Assembly (NCBI GenBank): GCA_005239175.1
Contig: ML241294.1
Span: 248,001-312,000 of the forward strand
Length of the DNA stretch: 64,000 nucleotides
Source of the DNA: a halophilic archaeon SHRA6
GTDB taxonomy: Archaea > Halobacteriota > Halobacteria > Halobacteriales > Haloferacaceae
Direction: 5' to 3'
The notes beneath the pieces were generated by a model that saw only the letters and a program-made list of their open reading frames with translations, was not told the DNA's origin and did no database searches. A program made the translations under genes and the position numbers. Below, one piece after another: positions 10,144-19,328 of the stretch. The number at the start of each line of letters is the position of its first letter. Position 1 is the first letter of the stretch.

Positions 10144-10443
10144 TTAATCTTCCTCGATGACCGAGAGGGCTTCTCGTGGCGCACCGCAATCCGGACAGGC
10201 ATCCGGGATTCCCTCATCAAGTTGGTCCATCTTCCCGCACTCCGTACACCGCCACATCAGGTATCCTTCCCCAAACTCTTGGCCCGGAAGCTCTTCCATC
10301 TCATTTCCATCCGGGGTCGTCGCCTCAACCTCGAATCCCTCCTCTGTGAGACCGCTCACGCGGCCGATCGCTCGCATGGTACTGTCGTAGACTAGTTCTC
10401 CCGGTTTGATCGTCTCGTCGTGGACCTGGCTCTGGTCGTCCAT
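10144..10443 (-). CDS. Haloarchaeal rubredoxin-like zinc-ribbon protein
   Basis: Acidic 99-aa protein. The N-terminal ~55 residues look like a small beta barrel (KPGELVYDSTMRAIGRVSGLTEEGFEV...). The C-terminal third has two Cys-x-x-Cys knuckles, CTECG and CPDCG, separated by 15 residues, as in rubredoxin-like zinc ribbons (YLMWRCTECGKMD...). Probably a metal-binding or nucleic-acid/partner-binding module; the exact role is unknown. Confidence 0.8.
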   Translation of the reverse strand: MDDQSQVHDETIKPGELVYDSTMRAIGRVSGLTEEGFEVEATTPDGNEMEELPGQEFGEGYLMWRCTECGKMDQLDEGIPDACPDCGAPREALSVIEED

Positions 10444-10635
10444 GGCTTCGAATTGATTTGACGGCTATTCAACCTGTCGGCGGTTTGCCCGACGAGCCAC
10501 GACGCCCACGATTGGAGGGCGCTGTTGTCTCTCTGGTAGCAGTCGCACGCGGGGGTACCTGTGTTGGGTAAACACATTATCCGTCCTTGCACACGCCAGC
10601 AACACTGATTAGTTGTCTCAGAGTCGAAAGCCAAT

Positions 10636-10971
10636 ATGTCCGAAAATACCGACGCAGGCGACTCCCGCGAGCAAGGCATCGAATTCGGCTCACTCGCCGA
10701 GGAGCTCGAAAACGAGTCGTATCCGATCTCACACGAGGAACTCCTCAGTCGATACGGTGATCACGAGATCAAATTCATTGACGAACACACTCCGCTGCAT
10801 ACCATTCTCGGTCCGGAAAATGAACGGCAGTACGAGGACGCCGAGGGGGTCCGACAGGCTGTTTTCAGTATGGTCAGTGAGGATGCCGTCGGACGCGAAG
10901 GGTACAGCGATCGTGGCGGAAATCCCTCTGAGGATGAGGATGAGAACGCACCAGAAGAGCAATCGTTCTAA
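10636..10971 (+). CDS. Small acidic haloarchaeal protein (DUF5789-like)
   Basis: Soluble 111-aa protein with a very acidic tail (SEDEDENAPEEQSF). The core reads LAEELENESYPISHEELLSRYGDHEIKF then a region ending in VRQAVFSMVSEDAVGREGYSDRGG, which I associate with a family of uncharacterised small haloarchaeal proteins. No catalytic motif visible. Transcribed divergently from the zinc-ribbon gene at 10144-10443. Confidence 0.75.
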   Translation: MSENTDAGDSREQGIEFGSLAEELENESYPISHEELLSRYGDHEIKFIDEHTPLHTILGPENERQYEDAEGVRQAVFSMVSEDAVGREGYSDRGGNPSEDEDENAPEEQSF

Positions 10972-11137
10972 GTTCTTGCTGTGCTGACTCTTTTTGTAGC
11001 TGTTGGCCGCGCGTCTTAGACTGCCCTCTAGGTCCGTTCCCGTCAAGTCGAAGTCACACCGCGATCCCGGGTCATATACCCGGCTGGCAGTGGCAAGGAA
11101 AATCCTCAATGTCGGTAGCCACCTTGTTTAAATCGCG

Positions 11138-11380
11138 ATGCGAAACAACGTAACACTGACAGACGAGGACGAAGGAAAGAGCGTCATAAACAACAACGGC
11201 GAAACACTGGGCCGTGTGGTCGAAGTCGAACACGGAACGGCACACGTCAAACCGGACCCAGGACTGACAGACTCGATCAAATCTAAACTAGGGTGGGGAG
11301 AAAGCGATGAGGATTCCTACCGCCTCGACGCAAGCAACGTTGAGAGTATCACCGACGACGAGATTCATCTCTCTCGGTAA
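11138..11380 (+). CDS. PRC-barrel-like small protein (copy 1)
   Basis: Acidic 80-aa protein with a PRC-barrel-like pattern: LTDEDEGKSVINNNGETLGRVVEVEHGTAHVKPD, then an SKLGWGESDEDSYRLDASNVESI tail. The same architecture, including LGW followed by an acidic D/E run, recurs in the protein at 18166-18414, so they are paralogues. PRC barrels often bind partners or RNA; the specific role is unknown. Stand-alone gene with its own upstream region. Confidence 0.75.
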   Translation: MRNNVTLTDEDEGKSVINNNGETLGRVVEVEHGTAHVKPDPGLTDSIKSKLGWGESDEDSYRLDASNVESITDDEIHLSR

Positions 11381-11494
11381 ACTCCGTTTGCGACCCTGGG
11401 TAGGGTGACTCCGATCGGCGGTCTTTTTTGTAGGTTTTTCAATGGTGGTTTGGGACCCCGGATGATTTATGTTTGCTTGCAGATAACACATCAC

Positions 11495-12247
11495 ATGGAT
11501 ATTCGTCCCGCAGAGTTGACCGATCGAGAGCGGATCGAGGCAATCGCGCGCGATTCCTTTCAATCGTCGTACTCGCTCAGTCCACAGGAGATCGAGGCCA
11601 TACTCGAAACGGAGTTCGGTGAGGAAACACTCGGCGAACGGCTCGACGATCCGGATACCGTCGTGCTCGTCGCCGACCGCACGGATGGCGAGACAGCGGA
11701 CGTACTCGGCTTCATCGACGTGGCGATCGGAACCGAAGCGACGATCCGGTGGCTGCACGTGGACCCTGAAGCGCGCGGCGAAAATATCGCCACGAGATTG
11801 GTCGATCGGGCCCGAGAAGACGCAGCGATGCCACTCGCCGCACACATTCTCAAAGCCGCCGTCGAGGGCGGCACATTCCTCGAGGACTTTGGCCTCACAG
11901 AGGACGGAACCGACCGGAAAATGATCGGCGGTTCAGAATTCACTGTAACCGTCTTTACTGAGGGCGAGGGAACTGACACCCATACGCCCAATGAACCAGA
12001 AGTCCACATTCCAGACTCTATCAGCGTCAACGGGAGGGACCGAAGCGTCGACCGAGATGAAACCATCCCCGGCAGGGAGGCGCCCTTCTTTCCGATCTAC
12101 ACTGACGACGAGCAGGATGACCCCTACGGATACGTGTGCTCGCAGTGCGGGAGTACGAACGTGTCCGCCGATAGCCTCGACAGACTCGAGTGTGGAGACT
12201 GTGGCAACGTTCACCTGGCCGACGAGTGGGATGACGCGTATCTGTAG
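11495..12247 (+). CDS. GNAT N-acetyltransferase with C-terminal zinc ribbon
   Basis: Acetyl-CoA-dependent acetyltransferase (250 aa). The GNAT fold covers residues ~1-150: MDIRPAELTDRERIEAIARDSF, and the acetyl-CoA loop segment WLHVDPEARGENIATRLVDRA. After an acidic linker comes a C-terminal zinc ribbon (~215-245) with CSQCG and CGDCG. The ATG at 11495 begins the first GNAT strand; the frame stays open 90 bases upstream without family features. Substrate unknown; the ribbon suggests protein or nucleic-acid binding. Confidence 0.85.
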   Translation: MDIRPAELTDRERIEAIARDSFQSSYSLSPQEIEAILETEFGEETLGERLDDPDTVVLVADRTDGETADVLGFIDVAIGTEATIRWLHVDPEARGENIATRLVDRAREDAAMPLAAHILKAAVEGGTFLEDFGLTEDGTDRKMIGGSEFTVTVFTEGEGTDTHTPNEPEVHIPDSISVNGRDRSVDRDETIPGREAPFFPIYTDDEQDDPYGYVCSQCGSTNVSADSLDRLECGDCGNVHLADEWDDAYL

Positions 12248-12404
12248 CTCCAACCGCGAGAGGAGCGGCGATCACCGGATCTTTGGTTCATGGGTCGATC
12301 CCCAAGCAGGTGCGTGCAGAAAGTCGATCGCGTTGAGTCGGCTCGGAGGGACGAACTTAATTGATTGGTGGACGAGAGACAAGACGATGGAGGATCGCTA
12401 ACAG

Positions 12405-13682
12405 ATGAGTCCCCAACATCCAGAAGGGGAAGGAGGGCTCCGCGCCGATGCGGTGGTAAATCAAAAAGACAACGACGCGAATCGAAAAAAAGAAGCGACT
12501 GATGCGGAAGGCAGCCCACAGATCGATATCGGTGTCCTGGTCGCACACTCACCCGGAGGCGATGTAGCGGCGCTCCGATCGTTCGCCGAACAGATGGGCC
12601 AAGACGCTGCCGACGAGCTGATGACAGTCACAGACGCAGCCTGGCAGGTCCACCGTGCGGAACCGGACCCACTTGCAGACCGGACTTCCCGTCGACCGTC
12701 GGAGTTTCTCGACGAAGCCGCACATCATATGGTGAAGCGACCGTATGATCTGGTGGTCGTCGTTACCGACGTTGCCCTGACATCGCGGGGCGAGAAGGCT
12801 GTCGAAGGACTTGCTTCTCCGCTCTCGCGTGTCGTTGTCATCTCAACGCGGCGGCTGCTGCGGCCTCCGGGGCAGCGACCGGCTCAGTCACTGAGTGCAG
12901 AATCAGTCCGCTGGAATGCGGCGACGCTCCTGGTACACCTGCTGGGCCACGTTTTCGGGGCGAGACACGGCGACGGGGTGATGAAACCATTCTCGTTCGA
13001 TCCATCGAGGCAAAGCATCCCGCCGTTCCATGCAGACATCGAGAAGCATCTCCGTCGAAGAACCACCAGCATTCCCGAGGAGGAGGCCTCGCGGGGCGCA
13101 ATTCGAAGCCTGGCGTTTCATGGCCTGAGTCTCCTTCGAAATCCGATGACCGTGTTATCGACGCTTCTGCACAGTCGCGCGCCGCTGATACCGCTGTCGC
13201 TCCCGCGACTCTCCACCGCAGCGGTGACGCCAACCCTGATTCTCGTCTTCAGTGCCGAGGCGTGGGACGTTGGCTTGAACCTGAGCAATGCGATCGCTGC
13301 GCTCTTCGCAACGGCAAGTATCGTCGTGGCTTCGATGCACCTGCTGTTCGTCCAGCAGCTCTCGTTCCCTCGCGAGCGCAGTCAGGTGATTACCGAACAC
13401 ATGGCACTGGTGAATGTGACGGTGTTTTTCATTCTCGTGTTGGCGATGTTCGGGTTGTTCATTCTCGTGGGATCGATCATGCTCTTGATCGAACTGGTGG
13501 TCTTTCCGCCAAATTTGATGACGAACTGGCCGAGTCTTGAAGACCCGAGTGTCGGGATTGTCGACCTCGTTCGGGTCGGCGGCTTCATCAGCACGCTTGG
13601 CGTCCTCTCGGGAGCGCTCGCCGGCGGCATCGAGAACCGGATGGCGCTTCGGCATCTCGCGCTGTTTCTCGATCGGCCGTGA
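12405..13682 (+). CDS. Membrane protein with degenerate metzincin-like domain
   Basis: 425-aa protein, soluble N-terminal half (~40-245) and four to five membrane helices after ~260. Residues 178-188 read HLLGHVFGARH. This matches the metzincin zinc signature HExxHxxGxxH at every zinc-binding His and the Gly, but the catalytic Glu is Leu. GVMKPFSF follows with a Met where matrixins have the Met-turn. I infer a zinc-binding but probably inactive protease-like domain facing one side of the membrane. A helical membrane protein of another family lies directly downstream on the same strand. I know no characterised homologue. Confidence 0.7.
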   Translation: MSPQHPEGEGGLRADAVVNQKDNDANRKKEATDAEGSPQIDIGVLVAHSPGGDVAALRSFAEQMGQDAADELMTVTDAAWQVHRAEPDPLADRTSRRPSEFLDEAAHHMVKRPYDLVVVVTDVALTSRGEKAVEGLASPLSRVVVISTRRLLRPPGQRPAQSLSAESVRWNAATLLVHLLGHVFGARHGDGVMKPFSFDPSRQSIPPFHADIEKHLRRRTTSIPEEEASRGAIRSLAFHGLSLLRNPMTVLSTLLHSRAPLIPLSLPRLSTAAVTPTLILVFSAEAWDVGLNLSNAIAALFATASIVVASMHLLFVQQLSFPRERSQVITEHMALVNVTVFFILVLAMFGLFILVGSIMLLIELVVFPPNLMTNWPSLEDPSVGIVDLVRVGGFISTLGVLSGALAGGIENRMALRHLALFLDRP

Positions 13683-13847
13683 TTCCGAGGGGTCACGAGC
13701 TGACCGCACCGTGACCGAAACGGGAGTCCGTTGGGGACGGTCGTCTCCGCATCCACAGCATTATCCGTCCAGAGGCCCTCTTATCAAGGGAATGAGCCCG
13801 CCACTACCGATAAGGCTATCCACTAGCGAAAGCGAAGAGGTCGTGGC

Positions 13848-14843
13848 ATGAGCGTCACCGCAAGACTCCATCACTGGCGGGACTGGTTTCCGGTCCCGGA
13901 TGAAAATTTTCGCGTAGATCTGGTCCGGTGGATACTGCTGGACGCAAATCGACTGGCGGTGACTGGAGCCCTGCTGACAGTCGTTTTTGTGACGTATATG
14001 GGGGTTGCGACGGTGTGGACCTTCGAGATGCAACGGCTCCTGACGGAGACCTCGACAGTCCAGAGCCTCCTCGACACGTTCTTGAGCGGCATCATCCTCC
14101 TCGTTTCCATTGTGGTTTCGATCAACTCGATCGTTCTCTCACACGACATTGCCTCCATTGAGAATCAAGAGGATCGAATTCGGGCAATTGTCCGTTTCCG
14201 GGAAGACCTCAGCGAGGTGAGTGAGTCAGATGAGAATCCCTCCAATCCATCGGCGTTTCTCAGCGCGATGTCCCGCCTCATCGACGAGCGTGCAAAGGCG
14301 CTCACAACCGGGTTAGATGATGTCGAGCAGAGCTTTGCCGAGGAGATCGAGGAGTACGCAGCCTCCGTTTCTAACGCCGCCGTGCAACTCGGAGACATCG
14401 ACGGGACCTCCGGGGCCGAGTTTTCTATCCTCTGGAAGGGGATCGATTTCGACTACGGGAGTTACATCGATCAGTCGCGGGACCTCAATGGCGCCGATGC
14501 CACCGCCGAAGCCTTTGATGACCTCATCGAAGCGTTCGAACTGTTCGCCGTCGGAAAAGAGTACTTCAAGACACTCTACTACACCCAGGAAGTTTCCAAG
14601 CTTTCGCAGACGCTACTGGTTGTCGCGCTCCCGGCGATTCTGTTTAATGCCTCGACGATCCTCGCGATCAACCAGGAGATTTTCCCTGACTTCCAGATTT
14701 TGGGCATCCCAACCCTGCAGGTGTTCGTAGCCGTCTCATTCACGATTTCGATGGCTCCGTACCTCGTATTGACGTCCTACATGCTCCGGCTCTCGACGGT
14801 TGCACAGGGTACCGCCTCGGGCGGGATCTTTTCACTTAAATAA
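13848..14843 (+). CDS. Conserved haloarchaeal membrane protein (paralogue B)
   Basis: 331-aa membrane protein, same architecture as the protein at 8779-9759. It has two N-terminal helices (~37-60, ~75-100), a helical middle of about 130 residues, and two C-terminal helices (~255-275, ~288-320). Shared motifs include LSGIILLVSIVVSIN and, after it, DRIRAIVRFREDLSEV and NPSNPSAFLSAM. It follows the metzincin-like membrane protein by 165 bp on the same strand and may act with it. Function unknown. Confidence 0.75.
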   Translation: MSVTARLHHWRDWFPVPDENFRVDLVRWILLDANRLAVTGALLTVVFVTYMGVATVWTFEMQRLLTETSTVQSLLDTFLSGIILLVSIVVSINSIVLSHDIASIENQEDRIRAIVRFREDLSEVSESDENPSNPSAFLSAMSRLIDERAKALTTGLDDVEQSFAEEIEEYAASVSNAAVQLGDIDGTSGAEFSILWKGIDFDYGSYIDQSRDLNGADATAEAFDDLIEAFELFAVGKEYFKTLYYTQEVSKLSQTLLVVALPAILFNASTILAINQEIFPDFQILGIPTLQVFVAVSFTISMAPYLVLTSYMLRLSTVAQGTASGGIFSLK

Positions 14844-14974
14844 CCGCGACGATCGCGCTTTTCGATCCGCATGCTTCGGTCGCAATGGGCAGCGGTAGCG
14901 AAGTGAGTGGGATTTCAACTGCCACATTACTTCGATGTCGTGTGGCCGTCTCGATCGCACAACACGTCACACCA

Positions 14975-16180
14975 TCAGGTAGCGTCGCTTTGATCCTCCG
15001 CTGGACCAATCTCGTCGGAATCGGGGTCCTCGCGAATCTCTTCGCTGCTCGCACCTGTTTCGGTGGCGATGTCTGGCTCAGGTCCGATCGCCTCCCCGTG
15101 GAGGAGCGCCGGAAGAACGATGCGAGTCGCCTCGAGCATCAGGATGAAGACGATCGGGAGGAAAAAGAACCCATACCAGCCGAAGAGCATCGGGCCGAGA
15201 ATGTACGCAAAAAGGAGGAGGGTCGCGTTGATCTGTCGACCGGAAATGTACGGCTGGAGGAACGACTGTGGAAGAATATCTAACACGAAGACGTAGACGG
15301 CGAGAAGCGCCCCGACAAAGAGGAGCTGCCCGCCGCCCTGTTGAACCGCCGCGATCGTGATGTAGCCGATCACAGGGAGATAGATGATTTTTCCAACGAC
15401 AAGGGGAATAAGACTGGCGACACCTGTCAGCACGCCGAGGGTGAACACCATCGGAATCTGCATCGCTGGTGGGGCGACCAAGTTCGTTGCTGCGTACGTC
15501 GCCGTCGCCAGAACGGACATGACGAGGATAAATAGGAAGTTGCCGAAAAAGATCGATTCGAGATCGATATCGACAGCAAGGGCGTACGAGTACACGGTCG
15601 TCTCTCGTCCACCGGCCAGTTTGGCAAACCCCCCAGCGATCGACTCATCGTACACGAGCAGCGCGTACGAGAGCGTCACCGAGAGTGCCACCAAGACGAA
15701 TACCCCGAGGATCACGTCGAGAATGTCCAATCCGCTCTGTAGTGCAGATCCGGACAGGACGTTGGTCACTTGATCCAGTGACGGTGGGTTTTGAATCAGC
15801 GACGTGAGATCGGTCCCGTTGCTCCCTCCCAGAACATCCAGTCCAGGAAACTGTGAGGTGAGCATCGAGACTGTACGCTCCCCGAGTAGTGGTTGGAGCT
15901 GTTGGAACACCCGAAATCCCGCATAGATACTAAGCACCAGTACCGGGACCAGGATGATCAATACCGTCAGCGCAGCAGCCAGCGATTTCGAGTCAATGAC
16001 TCGCTCGAAGCGAGTACAGAGCGGTCTGGTCGCGTAGTAGCCGAACAGCCCAAGCGCAAACATACCGACGAACGAATGTGCGATGTATAGCGCCGCCCCT
16101 GCGAGGGCGATCACATACAGCCACCAAAACACGTCACTCCGACGCAGAGCAGTCATTGGTCGCTCCTCACTCGTTTCCAA
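14975..16180 (-). CDS. AI-2E family transporter (PerM-like)
   Basis: 401-aa polytopic membrane protein of the AI-2 exporter/PerM family. It has paired N-terminal helices (~15-55, 68-88), a large amphipathic middle segment (ERTVSMLTSQFPGLDVLGG...), then a helical C-terminal half with FTLGVLTGVASLIPLVVGKIIYLPV and the family's late signature SGRQINATLLLFAYILGPMLFGWYGFFFLPI. The acidic tail is haloarchaeal. Archaeal substrates are unknown; some family members act as Na+/H+ antiporters. Convergent with 13848-14843. Start at 16180 or the Met nine codons in (MTALRRS). Confidence 0.85.
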   Translation of the reverse strand: METSEERPMTALRRSDVFWWLYVIALAGAALYIAHSFVGMFALGLFGYYATRPLCTRFERVIDSKSLAAALTVLIILVPVLVLSIYAGFRVFQQLQPLLGERTVSMLTSQFPGLDVLGGSNGTDLTSLIQNPPSLDQVTNVLSGSALQSGLDILDVILGVFVLVALSVTLSYALLVYDESIAGGFAKLAGGRETTVYSYALAVDIDLESIFFGNFLFILVMSVLATATYAATNLVAPPAMQIPMVFTLGVLTGVASLIPLVVGKIIYLPVIGYITIAAVQQGGGQLLFVGALLAVYVFVLDILPQSFLQPYISGRQINATLLLFAYILGPMLFGWYGFFFLPIVFILMLEATRIVLPALLHGEAIGPEPDIATETGASSEEIREDPDSDEIGPAEDQSDAT

Positions 16181-16337
16181 GGTAGTGATCGCGAACCAGT
16201 CTCAGTTGTGATCGCTCGCCACTGTAGCGGAGGCCGAACCCCCTGATTCGAGAGGGAACGTAGCCGTCTCAACGGACTACCGGCTCCGTCCTGCCAGCGA
16301 CCTCGCCGAGCTGAGCCGAATTTGGTCTGTGAGCGGT

Positions 16338-16892
16338 TCATACCGGGAGGAGCCGGTGACGGTTTTCGGCTGCCGTGGTCAGGTACGCGAGTCCGAGGTG
16401 CACGACCACCATCACCGACAGGAATCCGACGTTGATCCACGCAGCGTTGTACCACACGAGGTCGATCGACCACGGTGCCGCAAAGAACGGCCAGAACGGT
16501 TCGATCGGCGTCGAAATGTCGGGCGCCGAGAGCGTGTCAGCAACCAGGTGGCTGAGACCGCCAGCCAGAAGCCCGAAGAACGAAAACACGAAGAGGCGGG
16601 ACGCGTCGAACTGTTCGCTTTCGATCCAATCGTCGATCCGGGCGGTGAACAGCCCAGCAATAATCGCGCTGGCTACCAGACTCACCACCGTTGCGAACAA
16701 GACCGTGTGCGTCACGCCGTGGTGATGCACCTCCGCGGGAAACAGCATCGTGAGCCACAGATCGATATCCGGAATGAGCGAACTGACCACCGCGAGGGCG
16801 ATGAACCCGACGCTTGCTCGATCGCTCCAGAGAAACCACGCCGGAACGGCAAACAGCAGTCCAAACGCGATGTGTCCCATGATATCTACCAT
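16338..16892 (-). CDS. YdjM/LexA-regulated membrane-bound hydrolase family (DUF457)
   Basis: 184-aa membrane protein of the family annotated as metal-dependent membrane hydrolases. MVDIMGHIAFGLLFAVPAWFL opens it with the characteristic His; SSLIPDIDLWL and HHHGVTHTVLF carry the His/Asp cluster expected to bind metal, and LSHLVADTLSAP closes it. I start at 16892 because MVDIMGH is the family N-terminus. The reaction is not established for archaeal members. Confidence 0.8.
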   Translation of the reverse strand: MVDIMGHIAFGLLFAVPAWFLWSDRASVGFIALAVVSSLIPDIDLWLTMLFPAEVHHHGVTHTVLFATVVSLVASAIIAGLFTARIDDWIESEQFDASRLFVFSFFGLLAGGLSHLVADTLSAPDISTPIEPFWPFFAAPWSIDLVWYNAAWINVGFLSVMVVVHLGLAYLTTAAENRHRLLPV

Positions 16893-17040
16893 TGGTGTGT
16901 CATAGCGGATGTCAACATAAAGCGGGGGTGCTTGTACTCGCAAGTACTCTGGGCCGGTATCCCATCAAAAGTGAATCCACATCGCTCTCGGAGGGATGAC
17001 GCGCCAGAGTACTTTTATCCACCACCCACCACGTATGCGT

Positions 17041-18051
17041 ATGGGTAACACAGATATCGATCCGATAGAGGATGCTGACTCCGAGAAAGATTTGTACGGG
17101 ATTACTTCGTGGGAAGAGCGATCGATACTCGATCGACTCTCGGTTGCGCTGTATTGGGTGGCAATCCGAACTGGCCAGGCAGTGATCGTCGTGCTTGCGC
17201 TTGGGCTTTTCTTGGCCGTCGGCGGAGCGGCCATTTTCCTCGATCCGCCGATCGGACTGTTGACAGCCATCTCGATCGTGCCCGCGTTGATCCTGGCTGG
17301 ATACGTCTGGTACAGTGACGTGACCGAGAACGAACCACTCTCACTGTTAGCGATCACCTTCTTGCTCGGCGTGCTCACGGCGGGATACGCGGCAATTCTC
17401 AACAGCGTCCTTCAGCCGTACTTTTCGGCACTTGGCGCACTCGGAATGGTTCTCTTTTTCTATATCGTGGTCGGACCGGTCGAGGAGTCGGTCAAACTAC
17501 TCGCCGTGCGGCTGTACGCGTACAATGACGATCGGTTTTCCGCGGTGATTGATGGGGCGGTGTACGGGGCTGTCGCCGGACTTGGATTTGCCACGATCGA
17601 GAACGCGATCTATATCAGTCGGGTGGTTGGCGATGTCGGTGGGATGACAATCGGGCTCGGATTGATTGGGATCGGAAGCGATATTACGGCCACTCGTGCC
17701 CTGGCCGGCCCCGGCCACGTGGTCTACTCCGCGTTTGCAGGGTACTACCTCGGATTGGCAAAATTCAACCCCGAGAATCGTGGCCCGATTATCGTGAAGG
17801 GGCTTATCATCGCTGCCCTGATTCATGCGACCTACAACGCGACGGTGGGAATCGCAAGCTCACTAATACAGACGGTCACTGGGCTTCCGAGCATCGCCGC
17901 ATTCTTCATCTACATTCTGCTGTACGTCGGTGGCTTTGGATATCTGCTCTATCGCAAAATCGATCGATACCGGGTCACCTACCGGGCGGCACATACCGAG
18001 AGACAATCCGATAGTGTCGAAGCCGCCGAGACAAACCAAGATCGTCGGTGA
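17041..18051 (+). CDS. PrsW-family intramembrane metalloprotease
   Basis: 336-aa membrane protein, eight or so helices, member of the PrsW/CAAX-protease-like superfamily that includes site-1-type intramembrane proteases. The expected motifs are present: PVEESVKLLAVRLYAY (EExxK), AGLGFATIENAIYI (the E of motif 2) and late histidines in GPGHVVYSAFAGYYLG and LIHATYNA. TTTTAT at 17013-17018 lies 25 bases before the second ATG (17041), so I chose that over 17035; transcripts would be leaderless. Probable role in envelope signalling (inference). Confidence 0.85.
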   Translation: MGNTDIDPIEDADSEKDLYGITSWEERSILDRLSVALYWVAIRTGQAVIVVLALGLFLAVGGAAIFLDPPIGLLTAISIVPALILAGYVWYSDVTENEPLSLLAITFLLGVLTAGYAAILNSVLQPYFSALGALGMVLFFYIVVGPVEESVKLLAVRLYAYNDDRFSAVIDGAVYGAVAGLGFATIENAIYISRVVGDVGGMTIGLGLIGIGSDITATRALAGPGHVVYSAFAGYYLGLAKFNPENRGPIIVKGLIIAALIHATYNATVGIASSLIQTVTGLPSIAAFFIYILLYVGGFGYLLYRKIDRYRVTYRAAHTERQSDSVEAAETNQDRR

Positions 18052-18165
18052 CTGTTCTGTGGGTCATATCCCTATCCGGAACATGGCCAACGGTTGTCAC
18101 GGAGAGATGTAACAGAATCAATTTACACCCGGTTGAAGTGCGTGGCGACGGTACGTTGGGACGCG

Positions 18166-18414
18166 ATGGATAGACCATTTAACAACGAAGATCGACAGAG
18201 GCGTGTAGTGACCGCCGACGGACAGCGTATCGGGAATGTTCGCGACGTCAACAACGATCGCGCAACGATCGAACACTCCGACGACGATGATAGCCTGACT
18301 GAGGACATACTGGAGTTCTTAGGCTGGTCCAGTGATGACGAAACGCACGAACTTCGGCAGGATCAGGTCGAGCGATACAACAATAACGAACTCCGGCTCC
18401 AGTCCCGACGATAA
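18166..18414 (+). CDS. PRC-barrel-like small protein (copy 2)
   Basis: Acidic 82-aa protein paralogous to 11138-11380. VVTADGQRIGNVRDVNNDRATIEH matches VINNNGETLGRVVEVEHGTAHVK, and ILEFLGWSSDDETHEL matches SKLGWGESDEDSYRL. The frame extends 72 bases upstream but similarity to the paralogue begins around the ATG at 18166. Function unknown. Confidence 0.75.
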   Translation: MDRPFNNEDRQRRVVTADGQRIGNVRDVNNDRATIEHSDDDDSLTEDILEFLGWSSDDETHELRQDQVERYNNNELRLQSRR

Positions 18415-18584
18415 CTGAGGCAGTCTCGACCGACGGACTGCTCAGCAACGGTTTTTTCGAGGATACAGTGTCATGAGTCGACCGAATCTATCGGCTCACG
18501 TGCAGAAACCGCCCGACGTGGCGCCGATAGCTACGTTAGATGTCATATCGATACTTTATTGGGTTCCCTCGAACATGTATACCC

Positions 18585-18941
18585 ATGGCAGTAACAGGAC
18601 TTGTTGGTTCGGTAGTTGCATTTGTAATCGCGCTGTTAATCGGTGGGCTCGCTATTTACATTAGCGCGCGCGTCGTCTCCGATATTGATGACTACGGTCA
18701 TGCCGTCATCACCGCATTTGTTGGGGCGATTGCGTGGGCGCTGACCGCGTGGATTCCGTTGATCGGCCCCGTCCTCGCGCTAATCGTGTGGGTCGGCGTG
18801 ATCAACTGGCGGTATCCCGGCGGCTGGGGGAAAGCCGCGATCATCGGATTGGCTGCGTGGGTATCCGCGCTCGTGATCCTCTTCGTGGTGAACTCGATCT
18901 TCGGGCTGGGAATCGGTGCCTTTGGGATACCCGGCGTATAA
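18585..18941 (+). CDS. Small hydrophobic membrane protein
   Basis: 118-aa protein with four membrane helices (~5-28, 40-58, 60-75, 85-110). It contains GWGKAAIIGLAAWVSALVIL and a glycine-rich C-terminus. ACTTTATT at 18553-18560 sits ~28 bases before the ATG, a good leaderless promoter, which decided the start. Followed after 12 bp by the 56-aa membrane protein, so they are probably co-transcribed. Family not recognised. Confidence 0.7.
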   Translation: MAVTGLVGSVVAFVIALLIGGLAIYISARVVSDIDDYGHAVITAFVGAIAWALTAWIPLIGPVLALIVWVGVINWRYPGGWGKAAIIGLAAWVSALVILFVVNSIFGLGIGAFGIPGV

Positions 18942-18953
18942 CGGAAAGATAGC

Positions 18954-19124
18954 ATGTCACTCACAAAACTACTCGGTCTCGCCTGGACAGTCTGGAAAGT
19001 CGCTACCAAGCGGGTCGGACCAGTTGGTGGCCTCGTTGTCGCTGCTGTGGCCGCCATTGGCTACGTGTATCTCGGTCCGTGGCTCTCCGAGAACTATCCC
19101 GCGTTAGCGAAGATCGTCAACTGA
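18954..19124 (+). CDS. Very small membrane protein (56 aa)
   Basis: Short open frame MSLTKLLGLAWTVWKVATKR followed by a single membrane helix (VGPVGGLVVAAVAAIGYVYLGPWL) and a short tail, stop TGA at 19122-19124. Only 12 bp separate it from the preceding membrane protein, which supports co-transcription. Halophile-like base composition and a clear amphipathic N-terminus make it credible despite its length. No family recognised. Confidence 0.55.
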   Translation: MSLTKLLGLAWTVWKVATKRVGPVGGLVVAAVAAIGYVYLGPWLSENYPALAKIVN

Positions 19125-19328
19125 TCGACGAACGAGCATCGTCGCAGTTACAATTCGGTTCGGACGGATTGTCAGAAACGATCGGTTTGCGCCCACACGA
19201 TTCGAGCGGCTGAAGCGCCGTTCGAGCGGGTTGGAATCGAGATGATTGTGAATACCGAAGAGACGGTTATACGCCTTGGGTCGGCAAGCACGACCCTTAT
19301 TCGGTTTATTGTCGTTTCAAGAAGCACG

